DNA from: Chrysoperla carnea
Taxonomy: Eukaryota; Arthropoda; Insecta; Neuroptera; Chrysopidae
Length of the DNA: 64,000 nucleotides
Direction of reading: 5' to 3'
NCBI RefSeq assembly: GCF_905475395.1
Contig: NC_058338.1
Coordinates: 43,435,935-43,499,934, forward strand
Part shown: positions 11,701 to 23,500 of the stretch, in pieces
Layout of the letters: every line of letters starts with the position of its first letter
How positions within the stretch are numbered: the first letter of the stretch is position 1
Position numbers and translations under genes: made by a program
The notes under the pieces: model-generated
Seen by the model: the letters and a program-made list of their open reading frames with translations, nothing else
Told to the model about the DNA's origin: nothing
The model's database searches: none

Positions 11701-14700
11701 ACTTTTATTTTATTTTGTAAACTAGTAAAATTTTTGTTTCCTAAATTCTCTGAAATAATCAACTAAAATATAATAAACCTTACAAAAAAATAAAAGAAAC
11801 TGATAAAGTAATTTGGTGATAATTGGACGAAAAATGTTTTAAATTAATCTTCATTATGTCGAGTTTTTCAGACAGTAACTTTTTTTAAATGCATTACTAG
11901 CTTCTAAAAACAGAAAATTATGTTTATGTTACTCATATTACAATTAACTTGATTAATTCGGAGAACTTAAGAGAGCAAAATTCCTCGCTTCTTGTCATTT
12001 GTTCTTATTGATTGGTGGCTCTTAACTCTGAATTTTTTAAATTATTTAAATATTTAAATTAAGACTCCAAAAAAAAAAATTGTTTACTATAATCAATCTT
12101 AGGTCTATATTAAGTAGAAAAAATCTAGTTAGAAGCAAACAGTATAATTATTAATTTTGTCTAACATATGAGTTCAAAAAGACATATAAATTTAATATTT
12201 TTTCTGTTTTAAATGATAATACATTTCTAATTTTGTGCCAAGTAAACATGAAAGTCTCTTATTAAATAAAATGGGACTGTTAATTTTAATTAATAATTAT
12301 CATATATAAAAGAAATCGCAGCGTCTTAAGATTAACGCACTTTATTTTTAAAACTCGTGTGTCCTCGATTAAAACACAGTGTAAAATAATTATACCAGAG
12401 TTATGAATCACAAATGCGCGTATCGAAAATTAATTTATATTACTATTGATTGAACAAAATAACATGCGTTTTTTTGGTAAGTAAATGACCAACACATAAT
12501 TTGAAATTTATTTTATTAAATTGTATACTTTATTTACATATAACATGTTAAAAAATGCCTCACTACTTTTTAAATATATTTCAACGTAGGAAGTTACTAT
12601 TGCCAAGCTTTTTTAAATAAACACTGTAATATAATTGTTCTAGTTTAGTCATTATTTTTATAATCAAAATATTTTTGACTTTTTTTTTTATTATTCCAGA
12701 AATTTCTCTGCCCCTTTTTGAAGTTAATTAATTTTACACATCGACTATTCTTAATTATTCTGAAAGTAATGTTTGTGACAAATTCAAATACATTTTGCTT
12801 GAAACTATGAACTTCATTTGAATAATTCAAACTTGTTCCTTCATAGTATGAAGGATCAAGTTTGAATACCGTCAACCTTTTATAGACAATTGCAGTCACA
12901 CAATCTAAAAATTACTGGACTTAATAATTAATTCCACAGCAATCACATATATCATGGAAAATATTCATCATAGACCTCGAAAAAAACCAACCATATTATC
13001 CAGATCTGAGGAACTATAACTATGACGTCATTTTGTACAAGACTGTCACTTGGATTCAATTTACTTCAGATACTAATTTTATGGAAATGCAAAAAATCGA
13101 GTAAAATTTATATACCTTATCGAATCCAGAAAACACAATTTTTTTATAAAATTGGTTCTGGATATATAGATTCTGACATATTTTTTATTTTAATATTATA
13201 TTTACATAAACTGGTCTAGGAATACATGTTTTACAAAAAATAAAATAGTACTCGCTATCAACAAAAACTCGATTTCGTGGTCATAACAATACATTTTCGG
13301 ACCAATGGCCATATGCAATTTTTTTTCTTAATAGTACCAGTAATAAATATCTTTCCGTGAAATTTTTAGGACCCTTTCAGAAACACCCTGTATTATTGAT
13401 TATGTCTCATTCAATTAATAATTATAACGAGATAACTAGACTACAACAATGAAAGTACCCTCATTGTCTTTTTTACTTCGAGTGATCAGATTTTAAGGGC
13501 ACTGCCCTCGAAATAATAATTTAAAAAATAATAATGCTAGGTAATAATTATATTTGCATGAAGAATTTGCTCCAATTCTTAAAAAATATATAAATATTAA
13601 TGCGACTGTGTAGATTTTAAGATTGGTAATTCTTTACTTGAATAATTTTTGTTTAAATACAATCTGAAACAAAAGAATCGTATTGCACACAACTATACAT
13701 TTTACAAAATAAGGGTAGAAACTAGGTCAAATATTTGCTAATTAACTGCTAATCCACCACATACTACCTACTCAATTGTTGATGAAAATTACGTTCTAAA
13801 CAAGTTTAATCAATATTCACTTTAAAGCGTTTCAATTTCGTTCGACTGTAGCATCACCAAAAAAAAAACATACAGCAATAAATATTGTATCCTTACAAAG
13901 AAATCTTATAAAAAAAAAACAAGGCATATTGTATATTTATTTTCAAATGTCAACTTACTTCTAGTCGTGCAAAATCGACTGTACTTTACTTTACATTTGT
14001 ATTTATATGTTATATAATGGTCATTTCTTTGAACATCATATAGCTGAGCGAGTAAAGGCATAGGTATGTATTTTGTTATTTTAGTGATTACTTAATTCGA
14101 ATCCAGCAGCAGTCACAATCATATATAACTATTGCATTTTTTAAATTTATTTCATTTTTGTTATCTTGAACGTTTCTTATTTTACTAACTCTGTAATATT
14201 TTAATAGAGTTAAGTTTAGGTTGAGTTTGTCGACTACAGAGGAGTTGGTTGGATTCTGAAGTTTTTAGCCCTTGCGTTCAAAAATGAGACACTATTACAG
14301 AAAACGGAGATATTATCGTAATTTATATAAAATTTCAAGTTAGAATATTACATGCATATATTTATATATAAAAGATATGCGATGCACACGCATCCGCCAC
14401 AGTCAGTCAATTTTCTAAGACTAGAAATAAGTTGTCTCACAAAATCCATAACAATTCAATTTACATCCTCTAAAAGAATCTGTTATAAACATATTCACTA
14501 TGAATGATCTTTTTTCGGTAACTTCTGTGAATAAGAATTAGTTCCATCTTGTTAATTTATGTAACTGAACGTAAAAATAAAATCTCAATTTTTTTTTTAA
14601 TAAAGCGTCAAAAAAAAAAAAAAGTATTAGTTTAGAAAAAATTTCCGACCCCCGATTTCCGTCTAAATCGATGTATGAAATTTCGATGTTGATATGTTTA

Positions 14701-15367
14701 TTGACTCTCATTCCTGCAATTGGATCGATGTTGTGCAGTGACTACCTATACTTTTTTGGGTTTTTTATCCTACTAGCTGGCTATAATTAAACCAGTCAAA
14801 TATTTTGATGCCGCGAATGGGATAATTATTAAAAACCATTTAGGTTTTAATTTCAACTAACCAACATTCTTCAAACTTTTTAATCCAGGTGGTGAATCAG
14901 CATAAGCTAAAATTAATTGCTTTTTATTGTAGGTAACTTTGTAAGCTAATTTTTAAGCGTCAAATGTGAAGCTCTAGGCTGTAAAATTTACCGTAGTTAC
15001 TTAAATACAATTCTCATAATATGATAATCGTAATTCTCGATCGTTAAAGACGATTTTAGAAAGCAATTTTTAGAAAAATATTTCATAGTTACTTTTTATC
15101 TATTAAAATATCAATTTTAAGCGATTTTTCTATATAAAAAATATAGGTATATCTTATGATACGAAAATACGATAAATTTAAGAGATTTTTCTTGAAATCT
15201 TGACAGCTCTAATCATATAAAAGCAATCAATACGTTTATTTATTAAGAATAATCACATGAACTTTTGTTTTAACTATTGATCTAGTTTCTATTTTAAATT
15301 GGTTTCGATTTCATAACATAAATAATAAATATATTCGTAACACTATGATTAAAAATGTATCACTTGT
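8741..15367. other. AT-rich gene-poor spacer
   Basis: No gene was found between the PLA2 stop and the Mob1 stop. Open frames here are short, of low complexity and without recognisable motifs. Homopolymer A/T runs are frequent (10031-10048, 14588-14625). A slightly more GC-rich island lies at about 9340-9560. An imperfect duplicated segment lies at 11427-11515. Confidence 0.55.
11427..11515. repeat. Imperfect tandem duplication, about 45-bp unit
   Basis: 'AAGGTTTGGAAACATAAATG' followed by 'CTTAAAAGCTATGCT' recurs as 'AAGTTTGGAAAAATGGAGC' then 'ATAAATGTTTAAAAGCTATG'. The 66-codon open frame across it shows no family motif, so it is treated as repeat rather than gene. Confidence 0.55.
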
Positions 15368-18300
15368 TTATCGAGCATCTTTTGCTGTTAATTTTTCAAT
15401 TAATTCTTGTAACGGTGCGAGCTCGCGTCGATCAATTAAATTAAATTCCTAGAAAAAAAATTTTATTTTAGAAAATAAGTACAAAAATTCGTTTTACTAG
15501 ACAAGGCTAGTTCAATGGACTAAAAATTAGAAAATAAATACTTTCCCAAAACTTTCTACACAGGAAAATAATATAAAAAGCTGATGTTATGACTAAATTT
15601 CAAATCTTTTGTGTAAGTGCAGTACAAAACATTTTAAATAATTTGCATATATTATTATGTTTGAGGTAGTTTAGCAGTGCCGAGGCGAGAAACCGTTTAA
15701 TCAAATCAGCAATCATTTTTGAATTGTTTTTTACAACTTATGATACAAAATATTTCAAGTTTCATTACAGGTTTGTAATGAAGTCGGACGGTTGATAAAA
15801 TGGTAAAAACACAACTCTAAAAAAAGGGCTTCTCTGCAAAGTAGATTTTAACGAAGATATTATCTTTTTAAATTTGAAGATATTATCTTTTTAAATTTGC
15901 AAGCTAAAGTCAGTAAATATTTACTAAGCCACGCCTTTATGTCAGTTGTCAATTATGAAAAATATTACGAAAAATATTAGGCCCCATCTTACGCGATCAT
16001 TAAATTCGATCTAAGCTATCAGATTCAATGAAAATATCAATCTGATTAATAAATAGTAGAGCTTTAAATTAGAAAGTTGTTCCTTATAAAAATGCAAATT
16101 TTTTTACATGAATTAAATACACTCTTTTCTTTACGACTTCTCATTTAATTTATGAAAAAATTAAGACACAAAGAAAAACTTTAAATAACAAAAATGATCT
16201 TAATAAGAAAAGCTAATAATTTTTAGAGACATTTTTTTGAAATGCGAGTAGATTTCTCAAAAAACTTACGAAAAAAATAATCTTGGGTAAAACTTTGCAG
16301 CTTCTGCTTAAACTATGAGATTTTTCAAAAAACTTTAAATTTGAAAAAAAATTTTTTGTCTTTTTCTACAGTCTCATTTAAAGAGTTCTCGGATTTCTTC
16401 CTAGTTGTGAAGTAGAATAAGCTTTTCATTGAATCTGAACTATTTTTCAAGTTTCGAGCATATATTAAGTTAATAAAAATTTATGTTCGAAAAATAAAAG
16501 GGTCATGACAAATAAAAGACACATGTTCGATAACTTTACTAATCCCTATTCCTACCCCTTTCCTATATATTATAAATGGGAAAGGAAGGTTGTTTGTGTG
16601 ATTTTACGCTTTCACGTAAAAACTAGCGAATGAATTTGAATGAAACTGTACAATAATATTTTTAACAAAAAATTTAATTTAGTCTATGAAATTTCACTAC
16701 GTGTATGATTGATTTCATCTATGAGTATGATTTTGAGCCATAAATTAAAGATTTCTGTAAACTTGTGTACGATGTAAAATTCTTGGCCACCTGTTCTGAT
16801 ACGCTCAATGAATCAAAACTACATAACATTTAAAAAAAAAATTGAATTCTGTACATATAAAACAATTCCTACCCCTATTTCGAGTGTTATGGAAGAGAGA
16901 TAAGCGAGAGCAAGAGAGGTGGAGGCTAGTTAAATATAAACACTTACATTTTACGACTTAATTTTTTTTGTCTTATAAAATTTGTTTTCTATTAATATTA
17001 TCTATCATTTATCAACCGTTTTTTCTTATAAATATATAAAAAGTTAAATTTAATTGCTCATTTTACTATCAAAAAATCTCATGTTTTAATTCAATTTTTA
17101 TATTTACTTACTTGTACGAAAAAAATAAAATGCTTAAATGATGTATTCAAATGCGCTTCTTCTCCAAGTTGCACAACTTCGCTAAAATGTTGATGATATA
17201 TATGGGCATAAACTCTAAAAAGTCGTTTTAAAATTGTTTTTGCAATTGATAAAAAATTCTTTGGAAATGGAACACCTACAATTAATAAAACATGATTTAT
17301 GAATTTAGTATGGAATTTGTCGATTAACACGTGCACATACCAATTTTCGATGGAAATAATGTTTCGTCATCCAATTGATCCTGAACCCATGTCATTAAAT
17401 AATCTATATATTTTGGAGCGGAACATTTTATTGGTTTTTTCACTGTATGACCATCAGCCCAATGATATTCATATTTTGGTCCTGCTGACATTATTGAACA
17501 ACTTTCTTCTGTACAAAATTCCGTAATTGTTCCATATAACATATTTATTTGATTAAAAAAATCAACAGCTAAAAAATACAAAACAATAGAGCTTAAATAT
17601 CAAATGCGCCAACCATTGTTAGCAGGGTGTCTCATAATTACATGTTTTACTACCGAAAGTGACTGAATAGCACTTATTTGATTTAAAAAAATAAATATTC
17701 ATAAGATTTTTGTGACCAAACGCATGCTTCCTATGAAAGCATCTACATTAAAAAACAGAATAATAAAACAATGAAGTTGGATAAGGGACCTATTCCAAAA
17801 TCGGATTTAATAAAAGTTGCAAAGTTAAAATTGAATTTTTATACAATGTATATATACACCATATATATCAAGGTATGCTAATTTTAGTTCCAAGTTTTGT
17901 TCCTACGAAAAAATTTTATTATAGATGTTCATAAAATCACCCAATTAGTCCATTTCCGGTTGTCAAGCTGAAATTTTTATATCGTGCTCAAGACGTAAAA
18001 AGTGAGTTTCAGTAAATTAGCAACATAGGTTAATTCGGTTGAAAACCGTTAGAGATAGAACAAAGTTTAAATCCAGATATTTAAAAATAATAAACCACTG
18101 ACATTCAACACTGTTTATATAGGGCATATCAACAAATAACTCAGTCAATAGGGAATATTCATGAAATTTAAATTTGGTTCAAATATTTTTTTTCCGTAAC
18201 TTTAATGACTGGACATTTCAACTAAACCATTATTTTAGTAATTAATATCTTTTTAATTATTTAAAATTAATTAATAAAAGTACAAAATCAGTGAGGGCAT

Positions 18301-20116
18301 TTAAAAATTTCTAAACGGAAATTCAAATTTTTATACGGACGTGACATCAAAGTACGGGCTTGTCAAATTTGTTGACATACTGTATGATATTAATTACTTA
18401 CATTTTATATGGTATTTCATTAAATTATACTATTCTACGGCTTTTTATTAGAAAACTTAATAATAACGAGTGTAAATTCTGTGTTGTAAATTCATTTTTT
18501 TAAAGTGTAAATTATACATTGAACTGTCAAAAATTGACAGATCACGTACTTATACGTCATCCACAGAGACCGCCAAAAAACTGCGTTTAAATATCTCAAA
18601 ATTATAATGTATTTTAAATATTTTTTACACTTAAATACAGCATTTTTAAGCAGTATTTATATTTTTTACTTTATTATAACGGTGTAAACAATGAATTAAA
18701 AATATATAAAAAATACATGAATATTCCCTATTGTTTGTTTTCCTTGTTAGAATTAATGATAGATTTTGAAATTGACAAATTATTTACTTTCATAATCCGA
18801 CACCAAATTAGCAACGAGTAACATACGCTATGAGAATAATTACGATATGGAAATTCATGTGACTACATGGTAATCGAAATACGTATTTATATATATAATA
18901 AAATTGTCTATGATTCAACTAGCAAATGTAGTTTGATAAAAGTCATTCTCTGTTTTTGAAGTAATTATATCAAAATAGGATAAACCCATAAACCTACAAT
19001 TTCATAATTTTTTTTAAACTAACGGTCAACCTTCGTAACGGTCAACCTAACGTTTATTCAAGTATGTATTTAGGGTGGAGCATAATCGATCAATTGAACA
19101 ATTTTTAGGATTAACTAAATACAGAAAAAATATATAAACAAAAATATTGGGCTCAAATAGATATCTCTTTTTTTAATTAGACTTTGGCCTTCAGAGTCAT
19201 CTAAAATTTACCTCAGGCTCGTTACTAAAAAGAGTTAAAAGAAAATTTTAAATTAGAAAGTTTATATCATAGCATACATCTTTCAAATCAAATGGATTAG
19301 GCAAAAATTGATTGTAGAAACCTAAATATATTATTTATTGCAAACAAGGAGCTCAAAGCTTTATCGCAAACAGTTGTTTATGGAGTAACGATTTATGTTC
19401 CTATGTATTTATGATTTTGATTTTGAAACACAAACATGATGAATTGCACGAATAAAAGAAAGGTAAAATACTTATTCATAAGGTTGACATTTTGTTATTA
19501 GTGGTTTCTTTTCCGATTGGTTCGTGATCTACGTATCAAATGTATTTGAATTTTTTCACCCATGTTTTCAGATAATATTAGTCGAACAATTATCAAATAA
19601 GCATCTCTACAAAGGGCTGACACAATTGAAAAACAAAAACGAAGTTGGTACATACTAATTACGTATTCAAATTATAACTGATATCTCCAAGAATTGAGAT
19701 AGATTTTAATTTAATCATTTTCAATTTCATGAAAGTAATGTTTGAATTCCTTGTAAAAGAGCTCGAGACAAGTTAGCTAATCAATATTTCATTGGTATGT
19801 AATTTAAAAAACCTCAAACCAGCTTATGATTAATCAAAGAAAAAGTATTCTTACTATTAACAGCGACCCATTCGTTGAGATCTTCTCCTTCAGGCAACAT
19901 GACTGCTAGTCGTAAATTACCCGATCCTAAAGTTGCAGCAGCATGTTTCATCAATTCATATTGATGTGTTCCCTCAGGTATATTTTTCTTTGGTTTAAAT
20001 GTTTTGGAGGAACGTCCTCCACTATAAAAATTCATCAAAAAAAATTATTTTCATTGACTTACAAGATTTAGAATAATTTTTGTAATTTACAAAGAAACTT
20101 ACAAAAGGAAACTCAT
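15368..20116 (-). CDS. mats: MOB kinase activator 1 (Mats), complete, five coding exons
   Basis: Exons in transcript order are 20103-20116, 19855-20021, 17341-17568, 17112-17275 and 15368-15448. They join in phase to 217 residues, the normal MOB1 length. It begins MSFLFGGRSSKTFKPKKN, which agrees with MOB1 of flies and vertebrates. Cys79 and Cys84 (FCTEESC) and the two His of HIYHQH are the zinc ligands of the Mob fold. MOB1 is the scaffold that binds and activates NDR/LATS kinases in the Hippo growth-control pathway and in mitotic exit. The first coding exon is only 14 nt (ATG plus MSFLF) and is easily missed. The gene is divergent from Ana2, whose nearest possible start is 397 bp away. A minus-strand AATAAA lies at 15235-15240, about 130 bp beyond the stop. 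Confidence 0.95.
15853..15898. repeat. Perfect 23-bp tandem duplication
   Basis: The 23-bp unit starting GAAGATATTATCTTTTTAAA occurs twice with no mismatch, at 15853-15875 and 15876-15898. It sits in the last Mob1 intron. Perfect identity suggests recent slippage. Confidence 0.85.
16550..16935. repeat. Interspersed repeat in Mob1 intron (family B relative)
   Basis: The segment 'GATAAGCGAGAGCAAGAGAG' plus 'GTGGAGGCTAG' at about 16898-16930 matches, in reverse, 'CCACCTCTCTTGCTCTCACT' at about 41550-41569. It is flanked by 'GTTTGTGTGATTTTACGC'-type sequence common in insect repeats. No coding frame was found. Confidence 0.5.
17850..18090 (+). repeat. Dispersed repeat family A, 5' part
   Basis: The block from 'ATATATCAAGGTATGCTAAT' through 'CATAAAATCACCCAATTAG', 'CCATTTCCGGTTGTC' and 'GTTAGAGATAGAACAAAGTT' parallels 61710-62005 in order and spacing. 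It lacks the 3' half present in the 61700 copy. It lies in the long Mob1 intron. Confidence 0.65.
18146..18733. mobile_element. 588-bp MITE with 18-bp inverted ends, copy 1
   Basis: The element starts CAATAGGGAATATTCATG and ends with its exact complement CATGAATATTCCCTATTG. A second copy in the opposite orientation lies at 45230-45754 and shares internal blocks such as 'TTCCGTAACTTTAATG...GACATTT' and 'AATTCATTGTTTACACC' (read on the appropriate strand). There is no open frame, so it must be non-autonomous. Clean target duplications are not visible. It lies in the 2.3-kb Mob1 intron between exons 2 and 3. Confidence 0.8.
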
Positions 20117-20513
20117 TTTTGATATAAATAACAATGAAAGTGTGATAAATTATGAATTATTTTACTATTTATTAAACAAATATTTATTTTTGAAAAACAA
20201 TTTATTATGTTTTTATTTTTAGTCAAGTTATATTGTCTATGCTTTCAGCCATTACAAATGTTTTCACCATTCTATGTTTATTGCTGTCTAATAAAAGTGT
20301 CAAACGCAGTTAACTTTTCTATGGTTAATTTTAAACTTCCTGCAAAAACATTACGATGAGAGGTTATGTTAACGTATTTTTTTGATTTAAAATTTAAAAC
20401 ATTTTATTATTTATTGTGTATGACAGTTAAAGTTTACAAAGTACTTTTTTTTAAGTAATGTTTTATTCTGAACGTTTATCAGGAACGTATTTTTTTATTA
20501 TTTAAACAATATT
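20117..20513. promoter_or_regulatory. Divergent Mob1/Ana2 promoter interval
   Basis: The Mob1 start codon (minus) and the first candidate Ana2 ATG (plus, 20514) are 397 bp apart, so both promoters probably share this AT-rich interval. No TATA box or factor site can be assigned with confidence. If Ana2 instead starts later, the shared interval would be longer. Confidence 0.4.
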
Positions 20514-23500
20514 ATGGAATCATTTGTTTATGGATACTTGGAACCGAGAAATGCTCCCAATCCTACAAGTTTTATTAAGGTTATTTTCATTTTTCTATTT
20601 AATATTTCATTAATTCTATGTAATCCAAGGAAATAGGCATATAATTGAAAAGATTTTGATACAGGCTAAAAATTTAGCAATAATCCACCATTAAATATCA
20701 AACAAATAACGCGCGATTAATTCACCATAACCCAAAGCCATGAAATATCTCGAAAACTGTTATTTTTTTACAACAAATGCTATTAAGTAATTTCTAAAAT
20801 CGTTTTTGACGAATTCTGTTGAAATCGGCGAGGTATAACGAAAAATACGACTTAATATTTCGGAGATATGGTGTTTAAATAAATTTTGAATGAAAATTGT
20901 TTATCAAAACTTTAATTTCCCTTTCCTAATTTGTTTTCGATTTATTTCTATTTCAATATTACTTTATAGCTTTTCATCTAATCGAAATTATAATCCAAAC
21001 TGAATATATCCAGAAAAATATCTGTACCTCGCGATTTTTCAGAGCTGTTTACTTCACGAATGGCCCCTTCTATCGAAAATATATCCGAGTCTCTTATTTA
21101 TAAAATTGTCTTTTATTACCGAACGGTTTATGACCAAAAGCACATCGTTTTCGGGATATTTAAAAAAAAAAACCTACGAAATTAAAAGCGCGCCAACAAA
21201 CTTCAAGTGAGCTTTTACAGAATATTTTATACAATAACTTTGAACGGTGTGGTGTTGGGCGTTTCTAAATTTTAGTTTAAGTTTCTAAAATGGGCGTTTC
21301 TAAATTTTAACCCCGTGTCTTAATTTTTTGGATTGTATAATTAATTATGTAGTTAGTTAATTTTGTAGTTTATTTTAGATCCCTAGGACGAGTGGACCTA
21401 CTAAAAGTTACGCTACTTTTTGAGTTCATTAACGAATTTTTTATGATTTGGAAAGCAATTGTTAATTATTAAAGCACCCAAATGAGTGTTTTTGTTATAT
21501 TATCAAGGCATCAACCCAGAATAATTGATTAGAGAACATAATCTTGCACTTAAGAGCGGTATTGTTTTTAGTCCATTTATTTGAATCAAAAGTGTGGTGG
21601 ATAAAGGTCGATTACGCTTTCTGAGGCTTCAAAATTTGATCTTAAAGATAGATTCTTATAGAACTCTACAAGATAAAATAAAAACTAAGAATAAATTTTT
21701 CAATATATATAATTTTAGTTTTCAATATTGCATTTAAGAGTTTTATAGTTATCCGTGGTCAATTTTTATCCATTTACAAGCAGCAATCGATTTTCCAACT
21801 CTTTTGGCCTAGCGACAATATCTCAAGTCAGTTGGGCGGCCATATTTAGTGTACAACGATAACAAATTAAAAATTATGTACTATTACATAAGTGCTAATA
21901 TCTTATTGAACAACTCTGTATATTATCCAACCGTCTTGATTATTACAGTCAGCAGGCAAGTTCCCATAAGAACGTATTTCAATTATAGAACTATACTCAA
22001 CGATATAAATATTTATTTCATTTACAGAATCCAACCAATTATCTCGTACCAGACGTATCAATATTCGATTCATCAACGTCAAATCTACCTAGAAAGAATA
22101 AAGAAAATTTCCCACCCGAAGTTGCTTTGAAAAATCAGGTATCTTTCAAGTCACCATTAACAGATCGTTTAAACAATTCTCAAAAATTCTTTGATATAAA
22201 AACTCCCATTAATGTTGATAATCACACAAAAACACATCCACCAGAACATTTCTTAAATAAGGAATTGGATTTAAGCTATTGCAGTCCTAAAAAGCAACCT
22301 TCACCTAATACAAGAAATAGAGGGGTAATTGTGAATAAAAATCCTAAATCTTATTCTGATTGGATAAATCACGTAAACAGCATTCAAAAAGAAAAAATAA
22401 ATGAAGAAATTAAGGAACCAGAGCCTACAATTTCTGATTTATATGAAGTAATTAAAAACCAAAACAATCAGTTGAAAAATTTACAAAAACAAGTAGAAAT
22501 TTTATTGGACCATAATAATAAAAATTCATCGCAGCGTGCAATTGAATATCAACAATGTCCGTGCAAATGCTCATGTTCTAAGTCTAATCAAGATACAAAT
22601 TCACAAAATGCCAAATCAAATCCGGTACAAGTTTCAATAGGTATTATGACAAGTTTTGAAATTAATGTTAATTCCAATGATACTAATTCAAAAAATGATA
22701 GTCCAAAAAATTTTGAAGTAACTAAAAAACGTTCTGATATTGAATACACTGCGACACCTGTTCAAAATAAACGTGAATCTAATCCCTCCTATAATTTTGG
22801 GGCTCTGTCTCATTTATCAAATACCATTGCTGAAGGATATAGTCGGTGTAAGGATTATTCTCTAAGTGAGATTCCAGAAATACCAGAACCACTTGAAGAT
22901 TCCATTTATTCTTCGAATAATAGTATTCATGTTGACATTCAAGAATTTGCTGAAAGTTCTGATGAAGAGTAAGTTTTATTCATAAAATGTTTTTCTTATA
23001 TGGAAACTTTCAAATTTATTATATCATTACTTACATTTTTCAGGGAAAATGACGATGCTGATATAGAAAATATCGATGAATATAATGATAGTGCGGAAGC
23101 GTACAATAATGTAGTCGTAAGTATCGATAATAATTGTTTTTATTTTGTGGCGAGATTGCAGGGTAAATAGTCAGGTTAATATGCCACAATTTTCGATAAA
23201 TCGGAAAGGTTTTCAAGCTTTAGTTCTTGATTTTACAACTTTTTTATCGCCTCATTTGGTTCCTTTTACTATTTAAAGGCTACTGTTATATATTTTTGAA
23301 CAATTATTGTTTTATTCAATAACATAAACCAAGATGATTCGATAATTTTCTCAACAGCCTTAACTATGTGAATTTTTAATGTAAAAAAGAAATTTAAAAA
23401 AGTGTTTTCGGAGTTTGTGTGACACATTTTGCTATCCGAATAAAATTTAAGATCAGTTTAAAATCTAGAAATGAAATTAAAAATTCTTTATAGTTCTTTA

